Shown: positions 6,981 to 15,639, counted from the first letter of the stretch. The stretch: 34,147 bases of DNA from Deltaproteobacteria bacterium (GCA_031264465.1 JAISDX010000157.1:1-34147); one strand, 5' to 3'. Translations and numbers: made by a program. The notes: generated by a model not told the origin, from the sequence alone.

Positions 6981-8690
6981 TCAGGGGAGCAGAAGCTTCT
7001 GCCCCGGCTTGATCATGGCGTTGCGGCCCAGCTTGTTGGTCTGGATCAGCTTGTCCACGCTGGTGTTGTTTTTCTGGGCCAGACTGTAGAGCGTGTCGCC
7101 CTTCCGCACCACCACGATCCTGGATTTGCCCGCCGCAACGGCGGTTTTGAGGCCGGCTTCGCCCGGGCCGGGGATGACCAGCTTCTGGCCCACCAGCACG
7201 AAGCTGTCGGCGGCGCTCATCTTGTTGGCGGTCTGCAACGCGGAGAGGCTCACGTTATAGGCGCGGGAAATCTGGTAAAGGTTCTCGCCGCGTTGGACGG
7301 TGTGGAGGACGCGCCCGGCGCTGGCGCTCCCGGGCTGGCCGGAGGAAGAGGCCAGGCTGTTTTGCGCGTTGCTCTTCTGAGCGGTATTCTTGTTGGCGCT
7401 GCCGCTTTGTTTCTGGGCGGCCTGCGTGGGCTTCGCCACCGGCGCAGGAGCGGCCTTGCCGCCGCCGGGCACGAGCAGGGTGGCGCCTTCGCGCAGGGAG
7501 CTGCCCTTGAGGTTGTTGGCCTGGCGTAGAGTTTCAATGGGCACGCCGTGGCGCTGGCTCAGGGCGTAAAGGCTGTCGCCCCGCCGCACCTTGTACTGCT
7601 GCCAGCCGGCAAAGCTGCGCGCCTGCGGCTTGGCCAGCCAGGCCAGGCATTTATCCCTGCTCTTGCCGGGCACATAGGCGGTGGAATGGCCGGACACCGG
7701 GCTGATCTTCTGGCGGTAGGCCGGGTTCAAGGCCTTGAAGTCGGCATAGCTCAGACCGGCCTGCCGGGCCAGGGCGCTCAGGTCCGCCCCGGGGCCGACC
7801 TTAATGGCCACCAGATCATAAGCCCTGGCCGGATCCGGCTCCTGAAAGCCCAGGAGCTCCAGGTTGCGCATGATCTTGACCACGGCCAGAAAGCGCGGCA
7901 CATACTGCTGGGTTTCCGGGCGCAGTTGGAGCTTGTACTCGGCAATGTCCTTGTTCAGTCGGCTGAGTTCAAAAAAGCTTTCCGCTCCGGTGTGTTGCAG
8001 GGCTCGGGAAATTTTGCCCTCGCCCCCGTTGTAAGAAGCGATGGCCAGGTGCCAGTCGCCGAAATATTCATACAACTGCTTGAGGTAATTGGCGGCCGCT
8101 TCGGTGGCTTTATAGGGGTCGCGCCGTTCGTCCGTCCAGTAGTTCTGGATGAGCCCGTAACGGGTGCCGGTATAGCGCATGAACTGCCACATGCCGGTGG
8201 CGCCGGACCGGGAAACGGCATTACAGTTGAAGCCGCTTTCCACAAGAGCCAAGCTGGCCAGTTCCTCGGGCAGGCCCTTTTCCCGCAGCACTTGCTTGAC
8301 GTAGGGCAGATAGCCCTCCGCTCTTTGCAGGTAAACCTGAAACCCGGCCCGGTTACGGCGCAGGAAATACTTGAAATGGCGCTCCACCTGCTTCTTCTGG
8401 TCGGCAGTCAGGCTCCTGTCCAGTTCGCCGGTGGAATGCAGGGCCTGCCGCTCGGCGGCCGTGAGCGGAATGCCGTCATCAGCCGGCAGGTTCGGATATT
8501 CCACCAGCACGCTGTCATCAAAATCCGCGTAGTCTTCCGCAACGTAACCGTCCGCATGGGCGGCCTGGACTCCGCCGGGCGACCTGATGCTGGAGCGGGA
8601 CGAACAGGCGGCGCTGAGCATGACGCATACCAAGAAAAGCCATATGTGCAGCCATCTGACGCTCTGCGCTTTTCCCTTTTTAATATCCAT
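6981..8690 (-). CDS. mltD: MltD-type membrane-bound lytic murein transglycosylase with three LysM domains
   Basis: A 569-residue lipoprotein that cleaves the glycan strands of peptidoglycan to 1,6-anhydro-muropeptides in the periplasm. The signal peptide ends in lipobox LSAAC with Cys29 as the lipidated residue. The SLT domain (about 120-260) has the catalytic Glu151 in 'LVESGF', followed by 'SGATGMWQFM' and 'AIASYNGGEGKI'. Three LysM peptidoglycan-binding repeats lie at about 365-408, 463-507 and 525-569, the first two joined by an Ala/Gln/Ser-rich linker; residues 291-341 look like a degenerate extra repeat. The ATG at 8690 is chosen over 8696 because the GAGGA site touches the latter and sits six bases from the former. 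A pair of direct repeats lies just upstream. Confidence 0.93.
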   Translation of the reverse strand: MDIKKGKAQSVRWLHIWLFLVCVMLSAACSSRSSIRSPGGVQAAHADGYVAEDYADFDDSVLVEYPNLPADDGIPLTAAERQALHSTGELDRSLTADQKKQVERHFKYFLRRNRAGFQVYLQRAEGYLPYVKQVLREKGLPEELASLALVESGFNCNAVSRSGATGMWQFMRYTGTRYGLIQNYWTDERRDPYKATEAAANYLKQLYEYFGDWHLAIASYNGGEGKISRALQHTGAESFFELSRLNKDIAEYKLQLRPETQQYVPRFLAVVKIMRNLELLGFQEPDPARAYDLVAIKVGPGADLSALARQAGLSYADFKALNPAYRQKISPVSGHSTAYVPGKSRDKCLAWLAKPQARSFAGWQQYKVRRGDSLYALSQRHGVPIETLRQANNLKGSSLREGATLLVPGGGKAAPAPVAKPTQAAQKQSGSANKNTAQKSNAQNSLASSSGQPGSASAGRVLHTVQRGENLYQISRAYNVSLSALQTANKMSAADSFVLVGQKLVIPGPGEAGLKTAVAAGKSRIVVVRKGDTLYSLAQKNNTSVDKLIQTNKLGRNAMIKPGQKLLLP

Positions 8691-8702
8691 GGACATTCCT
8701 CA

Positions 8703-8741
8703 AGGTTACCGCTTAAAAATCTTTTAGGTTATCGCTTAAAA
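8703..8741. repeat. Pair of 16-bp direct repeats upstream of mltD
   Basis: Positions 8703-8718 and 8726-8741 are identical except for one base (aggttaccgcttaaaa and aggttatcgcttaaaa), spaced 23 bp start to start, about two helical turns. They sit immediately upstream of the mltD ribosome-binding site, in an AT-rich stretch that contrasts with the GC-rich surroundings. This arrangement would fit a tandem operator. Confidence 0.6.
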
Positions 8742-9107
8742 TAATTTAAATTACAACAAGTTGACCGCGCACTCCGTCCGCAGGCAGGCACGGGCGGAAT
8801 CCGCTGCCGCGCAAAGCAAAAAAGCTCTGGAGCCTCCCCGCGAATAGCCGGACTTTGGCTGCCGGCCTCCATTACTCCCCATATCGGCAATAAACCGCAA
8901 AACGTTATAGCCCTCCCCCAAGGGCTACACGGCGCCGCAGTAAGCGTCTTAAAAGTACATCCCTCCTATCTTATCAGATACGGCCGGATAAATACAACCG
9001 GATAAATCCGGCTTGCCTGAACGAGCGTAACAGGATAGCGGTGAGGGGGCTGATTGTTGGAAATATGCGGCTGTTCGCGGAATCTCTAAAAAAATTCGCC
9101 AGGTTTT
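8742..9107. other. Intergenic region between mltD and the RNA methyltransferase gene
   Basis: About 365 bases between divergent genes in which I see no coding region and no tRNA-like structure. It contains a 10-bp direct repeat ccggataaat at 8984-8993 and 8998-9007. The AT-rich part next to mltD (8740-8760) could carry the mltD promoter, but no convincing -35/-10 pair stands out for either gene. Confidence 0.5.
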
Positions 9108-9929
9108 ATGCAAAAAAATAATAACTATGCCGCTGCCTTGTCGGAATCAAAGCGCTGCGGCCCAGAAGAGGTGGCCGCGCCCGCGCCTGAGGCGGATCAG
9201 ATCACGAATTTTTTGCCTGGCCTGAAGCCGGTGCTGGAGCTTTTGCAGAGCGCCCCGGAAAAAATTGACTGCGTCTTTGTACGCAAGGGCCGGCGCGACA
9301 AACGGAGCGACGCGCTGCTGGACCGGTGCCGGGAACAGGGAGTGCGTTTCTCCCTGCTTGAGGAAAAGCCTTTTGTCCGGCTTTACGCGGGCCCGAGCCA
9401 GGGCGTGCTGGCCCGTCTGTTCGCGACCGGGTTCGTTGACCTGGAAGATTTGCTGGCCGGCGCAGCGGGCGCCCCCCTGCCCCTGCTGCTGGCCCTGGAC
9501 CAGGTGCTGGACCCCGGCAATGCCGGCACCCTGGCCCGCACTCTCTATGCCTTGGGCGGGGCCGGGCTGATTCTGCCCCGGCACCAGGCCGCCTTTTTGG
9601 GGGCGGCGGCCGCCAAGGCCGCGGCCGGCGCCCTGCAAAAGCTGCCGGTGGCCAAGGTTACGAACCTGGCCGTGGCTCTGGACAAGGCGGCCGAAGCCGG
9701 ATTCAGGATATATGGCGCCGCCGCCGGCGCAGGCGCGGCGAGTGTTTACGGGGTCAGGCCGGAATTTCCCGCCGTCTTGGTGCTCGGGAGCGAAGAAGCG
9801 GGCTTGCGGCCCGGGATCGCTAAACGCTGCGACCGGCTGCTGGCCGTGCCCATGCTGCGGGAGTTCGACAGCCTGAACGTGGCCCAGGCGGGAGCTATTA
9901 TTATGGGATTCCTAAGCGCCGGGCGGTAA
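9108..9929 (+). CDS. SpoU/TrmH-family RNA 2'-O-methyltransferase
   Basis: A 273-residue member of the SPOUT superfamily, which methylates the ribose 2'-OH of rRNA or tRNA with S-adenosylmethionine. An N-terminal substrate-binding domain (about 30-105, beginning 'LPGLKPVLELL' and containing 'VFVRKGRRD' and 'RLYAGPSQGVLARL') precedes the knotted catalytic domain. SPOUT motifs are seen: 'LDQVLDPGNAGTLARTL' (motif 1, with the catalytic-Arg region), 'VLVLGSEEAGLRPG' (motif 2) and 'LNVAQAGAIIMGFL' (motif 3). RlmB-like 23S rRNA methylation is the nearest guess, but the exact target cannot be told. The 30-residue N-terminus before the domain is variable. It is a lone gene, convergent with rplQ across a strong terminator. 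Confidence 0.88.
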   Translation: MQKNNNYAAALSESKRCGPEEVAAPAPEADQITNFLPGLKPVLELLQSAPEKIDCVFVRKGRRDKRSDALLDRCREQGVRFSLLEEKPFVRLYAGPSQGVLARLFATGFVDLEDLLAGAAGAPLPLLLALDQVLDPGNAGTLARTLYALGGAGLILPRHQAAFLGAAAAKAAAGALQKLPVAKVTNLAVALDKAAEAGFRIYGAAAGAGAASVYGVRPEFPAVLVLGSEEAGLRPGIAKRCDRLLAVPMLREFDSLNVAQAGAIIMGFLSAGR

Positions 9930-9989
9930 AAGACAGGTTAAGGAGGGGGCGGCGGGCAGTCCCGCCTTGCCGGCCTTTTTGCCTTGCAA

Positions 9990-10034
9990 AAAGCCAAAAG
10001 GCCCTGCCATAGCTTGGCGGGGCCTTTTGGCTTT
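9990..10034. terminator. Bidirectional terminator between the RNA methyltransferase gene and rplQ
   Basis: A perfect 15-bp stem (9990-10004 with 10020-10034), extendable inward by four more pairs, with a 7-base loop at 10009-10015. A-rich sequence precedes and CTTTC follows, so both convergent transcripts can end here. Confidence 0.9.
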
Positions 10035-10057
10035 CAAAGAGGTCGGAGGGCCAGAAA

Positions 10058-10660
10058 CTAGCCTTCCATCTTCCTGGGAGTGCTTTTCGGCTTCGCGCCG
10101 GCAACCTTGCTGCTCTTGCTATCGTCCTTGGGGGCCTTGGGAGCCTTCAGGCCGTCCTTAGGGGCGGCCTGCCTGGCCGAAGCCTTTTTCGGTTCGGCTT
10201 CGCCTGCGGCGGCCGGAGCTCCCGCGCCGTCAGCCGGAGCGGTGTCCGCTTTTTTGGGGGCCTTGGCGGCCGGGGCGAGCTTCGCGGCCAGCTTGCCAAC
10301 TTCGCCGTGGGTCAGTTCGATAAGGGCCAAGGGAGCGCTGTCGCCCTTGCGGGGCAGAGCCAGCTTCACCACGCGGGTAAAGCCGCCGGGCACGCCTTTG
10401 AAGGCGGGGGCCACTTCGTCAAACAGGCGTTTGGTTAGCTTGTGGCTGCCCAGGAGCCGGTAAGCCTGACGGCGGGCATGCAGGGAGTCGGTCTGAGCCA
10501 GAGCGATCAGAGGCTCGACCACGCCGCGCAGTTCCTTGGCTTTGGCTTCAGTGGTGGTGATGCGCCCGTAAGTAAGCAGGGCGGTGGCCATGTTTTTGAA
10601 CAGGGCCTTGCGGTGCGATGAGCTTCTGCCGAGTTTGCGGCCGGAGTTTCTATGCCTCAT
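10058..10660 (-). CDS. rplQ: 50S ribosomal protein L17 with long C-terminal tail
   Basis: A 200-residue L17; the family is usually about 115-130. The core (1-120) begins '[20 protein letters not shown]' with the usual '[23 protein letters not shown]', and ends near '[10 protein letters not shown]'. Residues ~128-200 are a low-complexity tail of Ala, Lys, Pro, Asp and Ser, likely disordered and basic. L17 sits near the exit tunnel of the large subunit. Start at 10660, preceded by GAGGA at a good distance, overlapping the last 11 bases of rpoA, the standard alpha-operon arrangement. Last gene of the operon, with the terminator 24 bases downstream. Confidence 0.96.
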   Translation of the reverse strand: MRHRNSGRKLGRSSSHRKALFKNMATALLTYGRITTTEAKAKELRGVVEPLIALAQTDSLHARRQAYRLLGSHKLTKRLFDEVAPAFKGVPGGFTRVVKLALPRKGDSAPLALIELTHGEVGKLAAKLAPAAKAPKKADTAPADGAGAPAAAGEAEPKKASARQAAPKDGLKAPKAPKDDSKSSKVAGAKPKSTPRKMEG

Positions 10661-11696
10661 TTTGATTCTTCCTCTTCCATTCCTGCAGTTTCTTTTCAAA
10701 TCCGTCCAGCTTGGTGCCGAAATCAAGATTCATCTCGGAAAGCACGCGGCGGATTTCATCCAGCGACTTGCGCCCGAAGTTCTTGGTTTTGAGCATGTCG
10801 GCCTCCGCCTTCTGCACCAGTTCGCCCACGTAGGCGATGCTGGCGCTCTTCAGGCAGTTGGTGGCGCGCACGGAAAGCTCAAGCTCGTCAATGGACTTGA
10901 ACAGGTTTTCGTTCCAGTCGGAACTGCCGCCGCCGCCGCTTTGCTGCTCGCCTTCAATCTGTTCGTCAAAATTGATGAACACGGCCAGTTGTTCCTTAAG
11001 GATCTTGGCGCTGTAGGCGATAGCGTCGTCCGGGGTGACGGAGCCGTCCGTCCAGACCTGCAGGATGAGCTTGTCGTAGTCGGTCATCTGGCCGACGCGG
11101 GCCTGCTCGATGGTGTAAGACACCTTGCGTACCGGCGCGAAGCTCGCGTCCAGCTTGATCAGGCCGATTTCTTCCGAAAGGCCTTCATGCAGGTCGGCGG
11201 TAACATACCCCTTGCCCATGCGGACTTCCAGTTCCATCCTCACGGTCACGTCTTCGGTGAGGGTGAAAAGGTGGATATCGGGGTTCAGCACGGCAACGTG
11301 CTGGTTGGTCTTGATCTGGGCGGCGCTCACCGGCCCCTTGCCGGAAGCGACGAGCTCCAGGCGCTGGGGATCGCTGGTGCCCATGGCCAGACGCACCTGC
11401 TTGAGATTGAGCACGATGTCGGTGACGTCTTCAAGCACACCGTTGATGATAGTGAATTCGTGCTGCACGCCTTCAATTTTAACGGCCACAAACGCGGCTC
11501 CCTGCAGAGAGGAGAGCAGCACGCGGCGCAGGGCGTTGCCGATGGTGGTGCCGTAGCCCCGTTCCAGTGGTTCGCAGGTGAACTTGCCGTACATGCCTTC
11601 GGCATTGCTCGTACTTTCCCTGGTGACCTGCTCGGGCCTTACCAGTTCGGACCAGTTCCTTGCGTTAATAAGCTTTTCACCTTGTTTAATGAGCAT
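10650..11696 (-). CDS. rpoA: DNA-directed RNA polymerase alpha subunit
   Basis: A 348-residue RNA polymerase alpha subunit, normal in length. The N-terminal domain (about 1-235), which dimerises and assembles beta and beta', shows '[20 protein letters not shown]' and '[10 protein letters not shown]'. A linker with Gly-Gly-Gly-Gly-Ser-Ser (around 255) leads to the C-terminal domain, '[19 protein letters not shown]', which contains the Arg and Asn that bind UP-element DNA and the CRP-type activators. The ATG at 11696 follows GGAAG at five bases; an in-frame GTG at 11702 is possible but less likely. It lies between rpsD and rplQ in the alpha operon, overlapping rplQ by 11 bases. Confidence 0.97.
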   Translation of the reverse strand: MLIKQGEKLINARNWSELVRPEQVTRESTSNAEGMYGKFTCEPLERGYGTTIGNALRRVLLSSLQGAAFVAVKIEGVQHEFTIINGVLEDVTDIVLNLKQVRLAMGTSDPQRLELVASGKGPVSAAQIKTNQHVAVLNPDIHLFTLTEDVTVRMELEVRMGKGYVTADLHEGLSEEIGLIKLDASFAPVRKVSYTIEQARVGQMTDYDKLILQVWTDGSVTPDDAIAYSAKILKEQLAVFINFDEQIEGEQQSGGGGSSDWNENLFKSIDELELSVRATNCLKSASIAYVGELVQKAEADMLKTKNFGRKSLDEIRRVLSEMNLDFGTKLDGFEKKLQEWKRKNQNEA

Positions 11697-11710
11697 ACCC
11701 ACTTCCGTGA

Positions 11711-12337
11711 TTATTTGGAGTAAAGCTCGACAATCAGATTTTCGTTGATGAGGGTCTGAATGTCTTCGCGCTGCGGCAGAGCTTTGACGGCGCCTTTAAA
11801 GGCGGCGCCATCCACTTCAAGCCAGGCCGGGAGGCCGCGGCGGGCCACCACTTGCTGGGCGTCAGCCAGTACGGGGATCTTGCGGTGCTTTTCCGGAACT
11901 TCCAGCACATCGCCGACGCGCACAAGCATGGAGGGAATATTCGCTTTACGTCCGTTCAGAGTGAAAATGCCATGCCTTACCAACTGGCGGGCCTGCTGGC
12001 GGGAGTTGGCGAAGCCGAGGCGGTAGATTACGCTGTCGAGGCGGCGTTCGAGCATGGAAAGCAGGTTGGTGCCGGTTACGCCCTTGGCCATGTCGGCCTT
12101 CTGGAAGTAGTTGCGGAACTGCTTTTCCAGCACGCCGTAAATGCGGCGCACTTTTTGCTTCTCGCGCAACTGGGTGGAATAGTCGGTGGCCTTTTTACGG
12201 GCGCGGCCGTGCTGGCCGGGCGCGTAAGGACGGCGGTCATAGGCGCACTTTTCGGTAAAGCACCGGTCGCCTTTAAGAAAGAGCTTGCTGCCTTCGCGTC
12301 TGCAAAGGCGGCATTTGGATTCGTTATACTTAGCCAA
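11711..12337 (-). CDS. rpsD: 30S ribosomal protein S4 (zinc-binding form)
   Basis: A 208-residue primary 16S rRNA-binding protein that starts assembly of the 30S body. The N-terminus carries four Cys (9, 12, 26, 31) in a CxxC...CxxxxC pattern, the zinc-containing form. The S4 RNA-binding domain follows at about 97-160 ('[28 protein letters not shown]...LNGRK'). S4 is the usual autoregulator of the alpha operon by binding its leader mRNA; whether this holds here cannot be told from the protein. It lies 18 bases after rpsK and 14 before rpoA. Confidence 0.97.
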   Translation of the reverse strand: MAKYNESKCRLCRREGSKLFLKGDRCFTEKCAYDRRPYAPGQHGRARKKATDYSTQLREKQKVRRIYGVLEKQFRNYFQKADMAKGVTGTNLLSMLERRLDSVIYRLGFANSRQQARQLVRHGIFTLNGRKANIPSMLVRVGDVLEVPEKHRKIPVLADAQQVVARRGLPAWLEVDGAAFKGAVKALPQREDIQTLINENLIVELYSK

Positions 12338-12355
12338 GGCTGGTTCCTCCTTGCC

Positions 12356-12745
12356 CTAGACCCGGCGCCGCTTGGGCGGGCGGCACCCGTTGTGGGGAAT
12401 GGGCGTTACGTCGCGGATGAAAGCCACCCGGAAGCCCGAGTTGTTAATGGCGCGCATGGCCGATTCGCGGCCCGAACCCGGGCCGGTGACGTAAATGCCC
12501 ACCGTGCGCACGCCGTTGTCCTGAGCTTTGCGGGCGGCCTGTTCGGCGGCCACCTGAGCGGCGAAAGGCGTGGACTTGCGGCTGCCCTTGAAACCGGCCT
12601 GGCCGGCGCTGGCCCAACTGACGGTGTTTCCGCGGGTGTCGGTAAAGGTAATAATGGTATTGTTAAAAGTCGCCTGAATGTGGACAATGCCCACAGGGAT
12701 ATTTTTCTTTTCTCTTTTTTTGACTGTACGCTTGGCTTTAGCCAT
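12356..12745 (-). CDS. rpsK: 30S ribosomal protein S11
   Basis: A 129-residue protein of the 30S platform near the mRNA exit channel. Typical S11 signatures are '[22 protein letters not shown]', '[11 protein letters not shown]' and the terminal '[12 protein letters not shown]'. The second residue-level motif '[14 protein letters not shown]' is intact. It is separated from rpsM by 105 bases, an unusually wide gap that holds a nested inverted repeat at 12776-12825. The ribosome-binding site before the ATG at 12745 is weak. Confidence 0.97.
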   Translation of the reverse strand: MAKAKRTVKKREKKNIPVGIVHIQATFNNTIITFTDTRGNTVSWASAGQAGFKGSRKSTPFAAQVAAEQAARKAQDNGVRTVGIYVTGPGSGRESAMRAINNSGFRVAFIRDVTPIPHNGCRPPKRRRV

Positions 12746-12775
12746 CTTAATTCTCGCTAAGGATTAAGGTTCGTC

Positions 12776-12825
12776 GCCGGGCGGGAGGCGAGGCCGGAAC
12801 GCGGCGCGCCTCCTGGCAGCCCGGC
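12776..12825. other. Nested GC-rich inverted repeat between rpsM and rpsK
   Basis: An outer perfect 7-bp stem (12776-12782 with 12819-12825) encloses an inner perfect 7-bp stem (12784-12790 with 12807-12813). In RNA this would be one long, GC-rich hairpin in the 105-base intercistronic gap. There is no T-run, so it is not a normal terminator. Confidence 0.55.
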
Positions 12826-12850
12826 TGCACGGGCCGCACCGGCAAAAACA

Positions 12851-13219
12851 TTACTTCTTCTTGGGCGTGGCGCCACGGCGCGGTCCCTTGCGGGTGCGCG
12901 CGTTGGTGTGGGTGCGCTGACCGTGGACCGGAAGGCCCTTGCGGTGGCGCATGCCGCGATAACAGCCGATGTCCATGAGGCGCTTGATGTTCGTGCCGAC
13001 TTCGCGCCTGAGGTCGCCCTCGACTTTGTGGTTCTGTTCGATTTCCTTACGGATTTCGTTAACTTCGTCGGCGGACAAATCGTCAATGCCCCTGGTCCAA
13101 TCCACACCGGTGGTGTCCAGGATGCGCAAAGCCGTGTTACGGCCGATTCCATAAATATAGGTGAGGGCGATGTCGGCCCTCTTGCCCTTGGGCAAATCAA
13201 CTCCAGCTATTCTGGCCAC
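12851..13219 (-). CDS. rpsM: 30S ribosomal protein S13
   Basis: A 122-residue protein of the 30S head, contacting L5 and the P-site tRNA across the subunit bridge. Conserved pieces include '[14 protein letters not shown]', '[11 protein letters not shown]' and the C-terminal '[25 protein letters not shown]'. It starts with GTG at 13219, eight bases after AGGAG. It follows rpmJ after 20 bases, as in many bacteria. Confidence 0.97.
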   Translation of the reverse strand: MARIAGVDLPKGKRADIALTYIYGIGRNTALRILDTTGVDWTRGIDDLSADEVNEIRKEIEQNHKVEGDLRREVGTNIKRLMDIGCYRGMRHRKGLPVHGQRTHTNARTRKGPRRGATPKKK

Positions 13220-13239
13220 AGTTCAGACTCCTGCTGATA

Positions 13240-13353
13240 TTATCCCTGGCGCTGCTTGTGCCGGGGGTTTTCGCAGAGCACTCTTAAAATGCCCTTGCGG
13301 CGGATCACTTTGCACTTGGGGCAAATGCGTTTAACCGAAGGTCTAACTTTCAT
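13240..13353 (-). CDS. rpmJ: 50S ribosomal protein L36 (zinc-binding form)
   Basis: A 37-residue protein read from the ATG at 13353 to TAA at 13240-13242, beginning MKVRPSVK and ending HKQRQG. The zinc ligands of the common L36 form are present: Cys11, Cys14, Cys27 and His32. L36 helps fold the 23S rRNA near the peptidyl-transferase region. It is the first gene of the alpha-operon segment, with its own promoter-like sequence at 13410-13438. infA, which often sits between map and rpmJ, is absent here. Confidence 0.96.
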   Translation of the reverse strand: MKVRPSVKRICPKCKVIRRKGILRVLCENPRHKQRQG

Positions 13354-13409
13354 GATTATATTCACTCCATTCCAGTTTTTTCCAGCCAAGGAGCCTGCCG
13401 GAACGGGAA

Positions 13410-13438
13410 ACTATAGCCATTCGCACGGCTTTAGTCAA
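13410..13438 (-). promoter_or_regulatory. Sigma70-type promoter of the rpmJ-rplQ (alpha) operon
   Basis: On the minus strand TTGACT (13438-13433) and TATAGT (13415-13410) are separated by exactly 17 bases; each matches five of six consensus bases. The likely start point lies near 13403, about 50 bases before rpmJ, in the 125-base gap after map. Confidence 0.7.
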
Positions 13439-13478
13439 GAAACTCGTCCTTTAAGGCCTCCAAGGAGCCAACCGGCCC

Positions 13479-14243
13479 TCAACTATCCAGAATCTGCGGA
13501 CCCCTGGGCGTTACAGCCACGCTGTGTTCAAAATGCGCGGCCAAACTTCTGTCCCGGGTAACTGCGGTCCACTCGTCTTCCAGAATGTCGACGTCGTCGG
13601 CGCCGAGCGTGAGCATGGGCTCTATCGCCAGCACCATGCCGGGCTGCAGGGGCAGGTCCGGCGAATTAAGGCCGACAAAATTGGGTATTTCCGGCTTTTC
13701 ATGCAGGCGCAGCCCGATGCCGTGCCCGACAAAACGCTTTACAATACCCATTCCGTTCGCTTCGGCGTGCTTTTGCACCGCCGCGGATACGTCTTTCAGG
13801 TTGTTGCCGGGTTTGGCAGCCGCTGCACCCAGCTCCAGGCTTTCAGCCGTTACCCGTAAAAGCCGTTCCGCTTGTTCGGAAATACGTCCGACCGGGTAGG
13901 TACGGGCCGCATCGCCGTGAAAGCCCTCAACCACCACGCCCATGTCGAAGCTCACAATGTCCCCTTCCCGCAAAATACGCTTTTTGGAAGGGAAGCCGTG
14001 CACCACTTCTTCATTTACCGAACAGCACAGGGCATAGGGAAAACCGCCATAACCCTGGAACGCCGGCCGGACGTCATGCTTCTTGCAAAGTTCCTGGGCG
14101 ATGTCCTCGAAATGCATGGTCGGCCGGCCCGGCTCAATAGCCCGGCCCATGGCCTCCAGAATTTGCCTGACAATCTGGTTGGCCTGTTTCATCAAGGCCA
14201 ATTCATTGTCGTTTTTAAGGAACACTCCCCGGTACTTCTTCAT
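13479..14243 (-). CDS. map: Methionine aminopeptidase, type I
   Basis: A 254-residue enzyme that removes the initiator Met from nascent proteins. It has the five metal ligands of the pita-bread fold: Asp100, Asp111, His174, Glu208 and Glu239, and the substrate His82. The length fits type Ia enzymes without an N-terminal zinc-finger extension. The ATG at 14243 is chosen because the family begins close to 'KNDNELALMKQAN'; a longer in-frame form starting at 14306 would add an unlike, Gly/Pro-rich stretch. It follows secY by 75 bases, with no adk gene between them. The weak ribosome-binding site hints at coupling to secY. Confidence 0.96.
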   Translation of the reverse strand: MKKYRGVFLKNDNELALMKQANQIVRQILEAMGRAIEPGRPTMHFEDIAQELCKKHDVRPAFQGYGGFPYALCCSVNEEVVHGFPSKKRILREGDIVSFDMGVVVEGFHGDAARTYPVGRISEQAERLLRVTAESLELGAAAAKPGNNLKDVSAAVQKHAEANGMGIVKRFVGHGIGLRLHEKPEIPNFVGLNSPDLPLQPGMVLAIEPMLTLGADDVDILEDEWTAVTRDRSLAAHFEHSVAVTPRGPQILDS

Positions 14244-14318
14244 CGTAAATTCTCTGCTTGCGACGGCCCAAGCGGGGCTGCGCGCCCCCGGGCCGCCGAA
14301 AGCCAATAATTATCCAAA

Positions 14319-15635
14319 CTAGCCGTTTCTGCCCTTGATGCGGGTTTTGCCCAGCATGCCTTCGTACTTGTTGGTGATGAGCTGCGATTCCACCTGGGAC
14401 ATGAAGTCCATGGAAACGCCCACCACGATGAGCAGGCTCGTGCCGCCAAAGTAGAAAGGAATGTTGAACTGTTGCATCAGCACCTGGGGCAGCACGCAGA
14501 TTACCGAAATGTAAAGCGCGCCCCAAACCGTGATTCTGGTAAGCACCCGGTCGATATATTCCTGGGTCTTGAGACCGGGGCGAATGCCCGGCACGAAGCC
14601 GCCCTGCTTCTTCAGGTTTTCCGAAATGTCCTTGGTATCAAAGACAATGGCGGTGTAGAAGAAGCAGAAGAACACGATCAGGGCCACGAAGATCAGGTTG
14701 TAAAGCAGCCCGCCCATGCTGAACCAGTCGGAGATGTCACGCAGCCATTGCGCAGTGGAAACCTGGGCGATGGTGGCCGGGAACATCAGCAAGCTGGAGG
14801 CGAAGATGGGCGGGATAACGCCGGCGGTGTTCACCTTGAGCGGCAAATGGGTGCTCTGGCCGCCCACCATTTTCCGGCCCACCTGGCGCTTGGCGTAGTG
14901 AATCGGGATACGGCGCTGGCCGCGTTCCATGAACACGATGAAAATCAGCACCGCAGCCATGAAGACAATCAGCAGGAGCGCCGCGATAATGCTCATGGTG
15001 CCGCCGGAAACCATCCCGAACAGGCGGTAAATGCCGGTCGGAATGCCGGCCACGATGCCCGCGAAGATGATCAGCGAAATACCGTTGCCGATGCCCTTTT
15101 CCGTAATCCGCTCGCCGATCCACATGACCAGGATGGTGCCGGCCGTGATGGTCAGGGTGGTAATCAGGACAAAGGACAAACCGGGGTGCAGCACCACCGG
15201 CGCGCCGCCCGGGCTGTGCATGCCCATGACCACCTTGGCCAGGGCCAGGCCCTGCACGATGGCGATGAGCACGGTGCCGTAACGGGTATACTGGGTTACT
15301 TTCTTGCGGCCGGCCTGGCCTTCTTCCTTGGCCATGCGCTTCAGGTCCGGGCTGACCACCTGCAGGAGCTGCATGATGATCGAGGCGGAAATGTAAGGCA
15401 TCACGCCCAGGGCGAAAATGGACAGGTTGGCCATGGCCCCGCCGGAAAACATGTCCAGAAGGCCGAACAGGGTGCCTTCAAGGGTCTGGAAGTAATCCCG
15501 TAGCGCTCCGGTATCCACGCCCGGAATCGGCACGTGCGCGCCGATACGGTAGAAAACGAGCAGAAGGAACGTCCAGCCGAGCTTTTTGGGCAGTTCGGAC
15601 TTCGGACCCTGGTTTGGCATGCGGCTTTGGGACAC
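14319..15635 (-). CDS. secY: Preprotein translocase subunit SecY
   Basis: A 438-residue inner-membrane protein forming the SecYEG channel, with ten predicted membrane segments; clear ones start at 'GWTFLLLVFYRIGAHVPIPGV' and around 'FALGVMPYISASIIMQLL' (segment 2). The cytoplasmic 'IHYAKRQVGRKM' before 'LPLKVNTAGVIPPIFASSLL' and the loop 'NLKKQGGFVPGIRPG' are typical of SecY and the SecA/ribosome contact site. Start is GTG at 15635, eight bases after GGAAGG and four bases after the stop of rplO. Standard place at the end of the spc operon. Confidence 0.97.
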   Translation of the reverse strand: MSQSRMPNQGPKSELPKKLGWTFLLLVFYRIGAHVPIPGVDTGALRDYFQTLEGTLFGLLDMFSGGAMANLSIFALGVMPYISASIIMQLLQVVSPDLKRMAKEEGQAGRKKVTQYTRYGTVLIAIVQGLALAKVVMGMHSPGGAPVVLHPGLSFVLITTLTITAGTILVMWIGERITEKGIGNGISLIIFAGIVAGIPTGIYRLFGMVSGGTMSIIAALLLIVFMAAVLIFIVFMERGQRRIPIHYAKRQVGRKMVGGQSTHLPLKVNTAGVIPPIFASSLLMFPATIAQVSTAQWLRDISDWFSMGGLLYNLIFVALIVFFCFFYTAIVFDTKDISENLKKQGGFVPGIRPGLKTQEYIDRVLTRITVWGALYISVICVLPQVLMQQFNIPFYFGGTSLLIVVGVSMDFMSQVESQLITNKYEGMLGKTRIKGRNG

Positions 15636-15639
15636 GGGA

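Noticed and set aside
8742-9107. tRNA, CRISPR or transposon in the longest intergenic region
   Set aside because: No cloverleaf, no regular repeat-spacer array and no transposase fragments were seen there, or anywhere else in the window.
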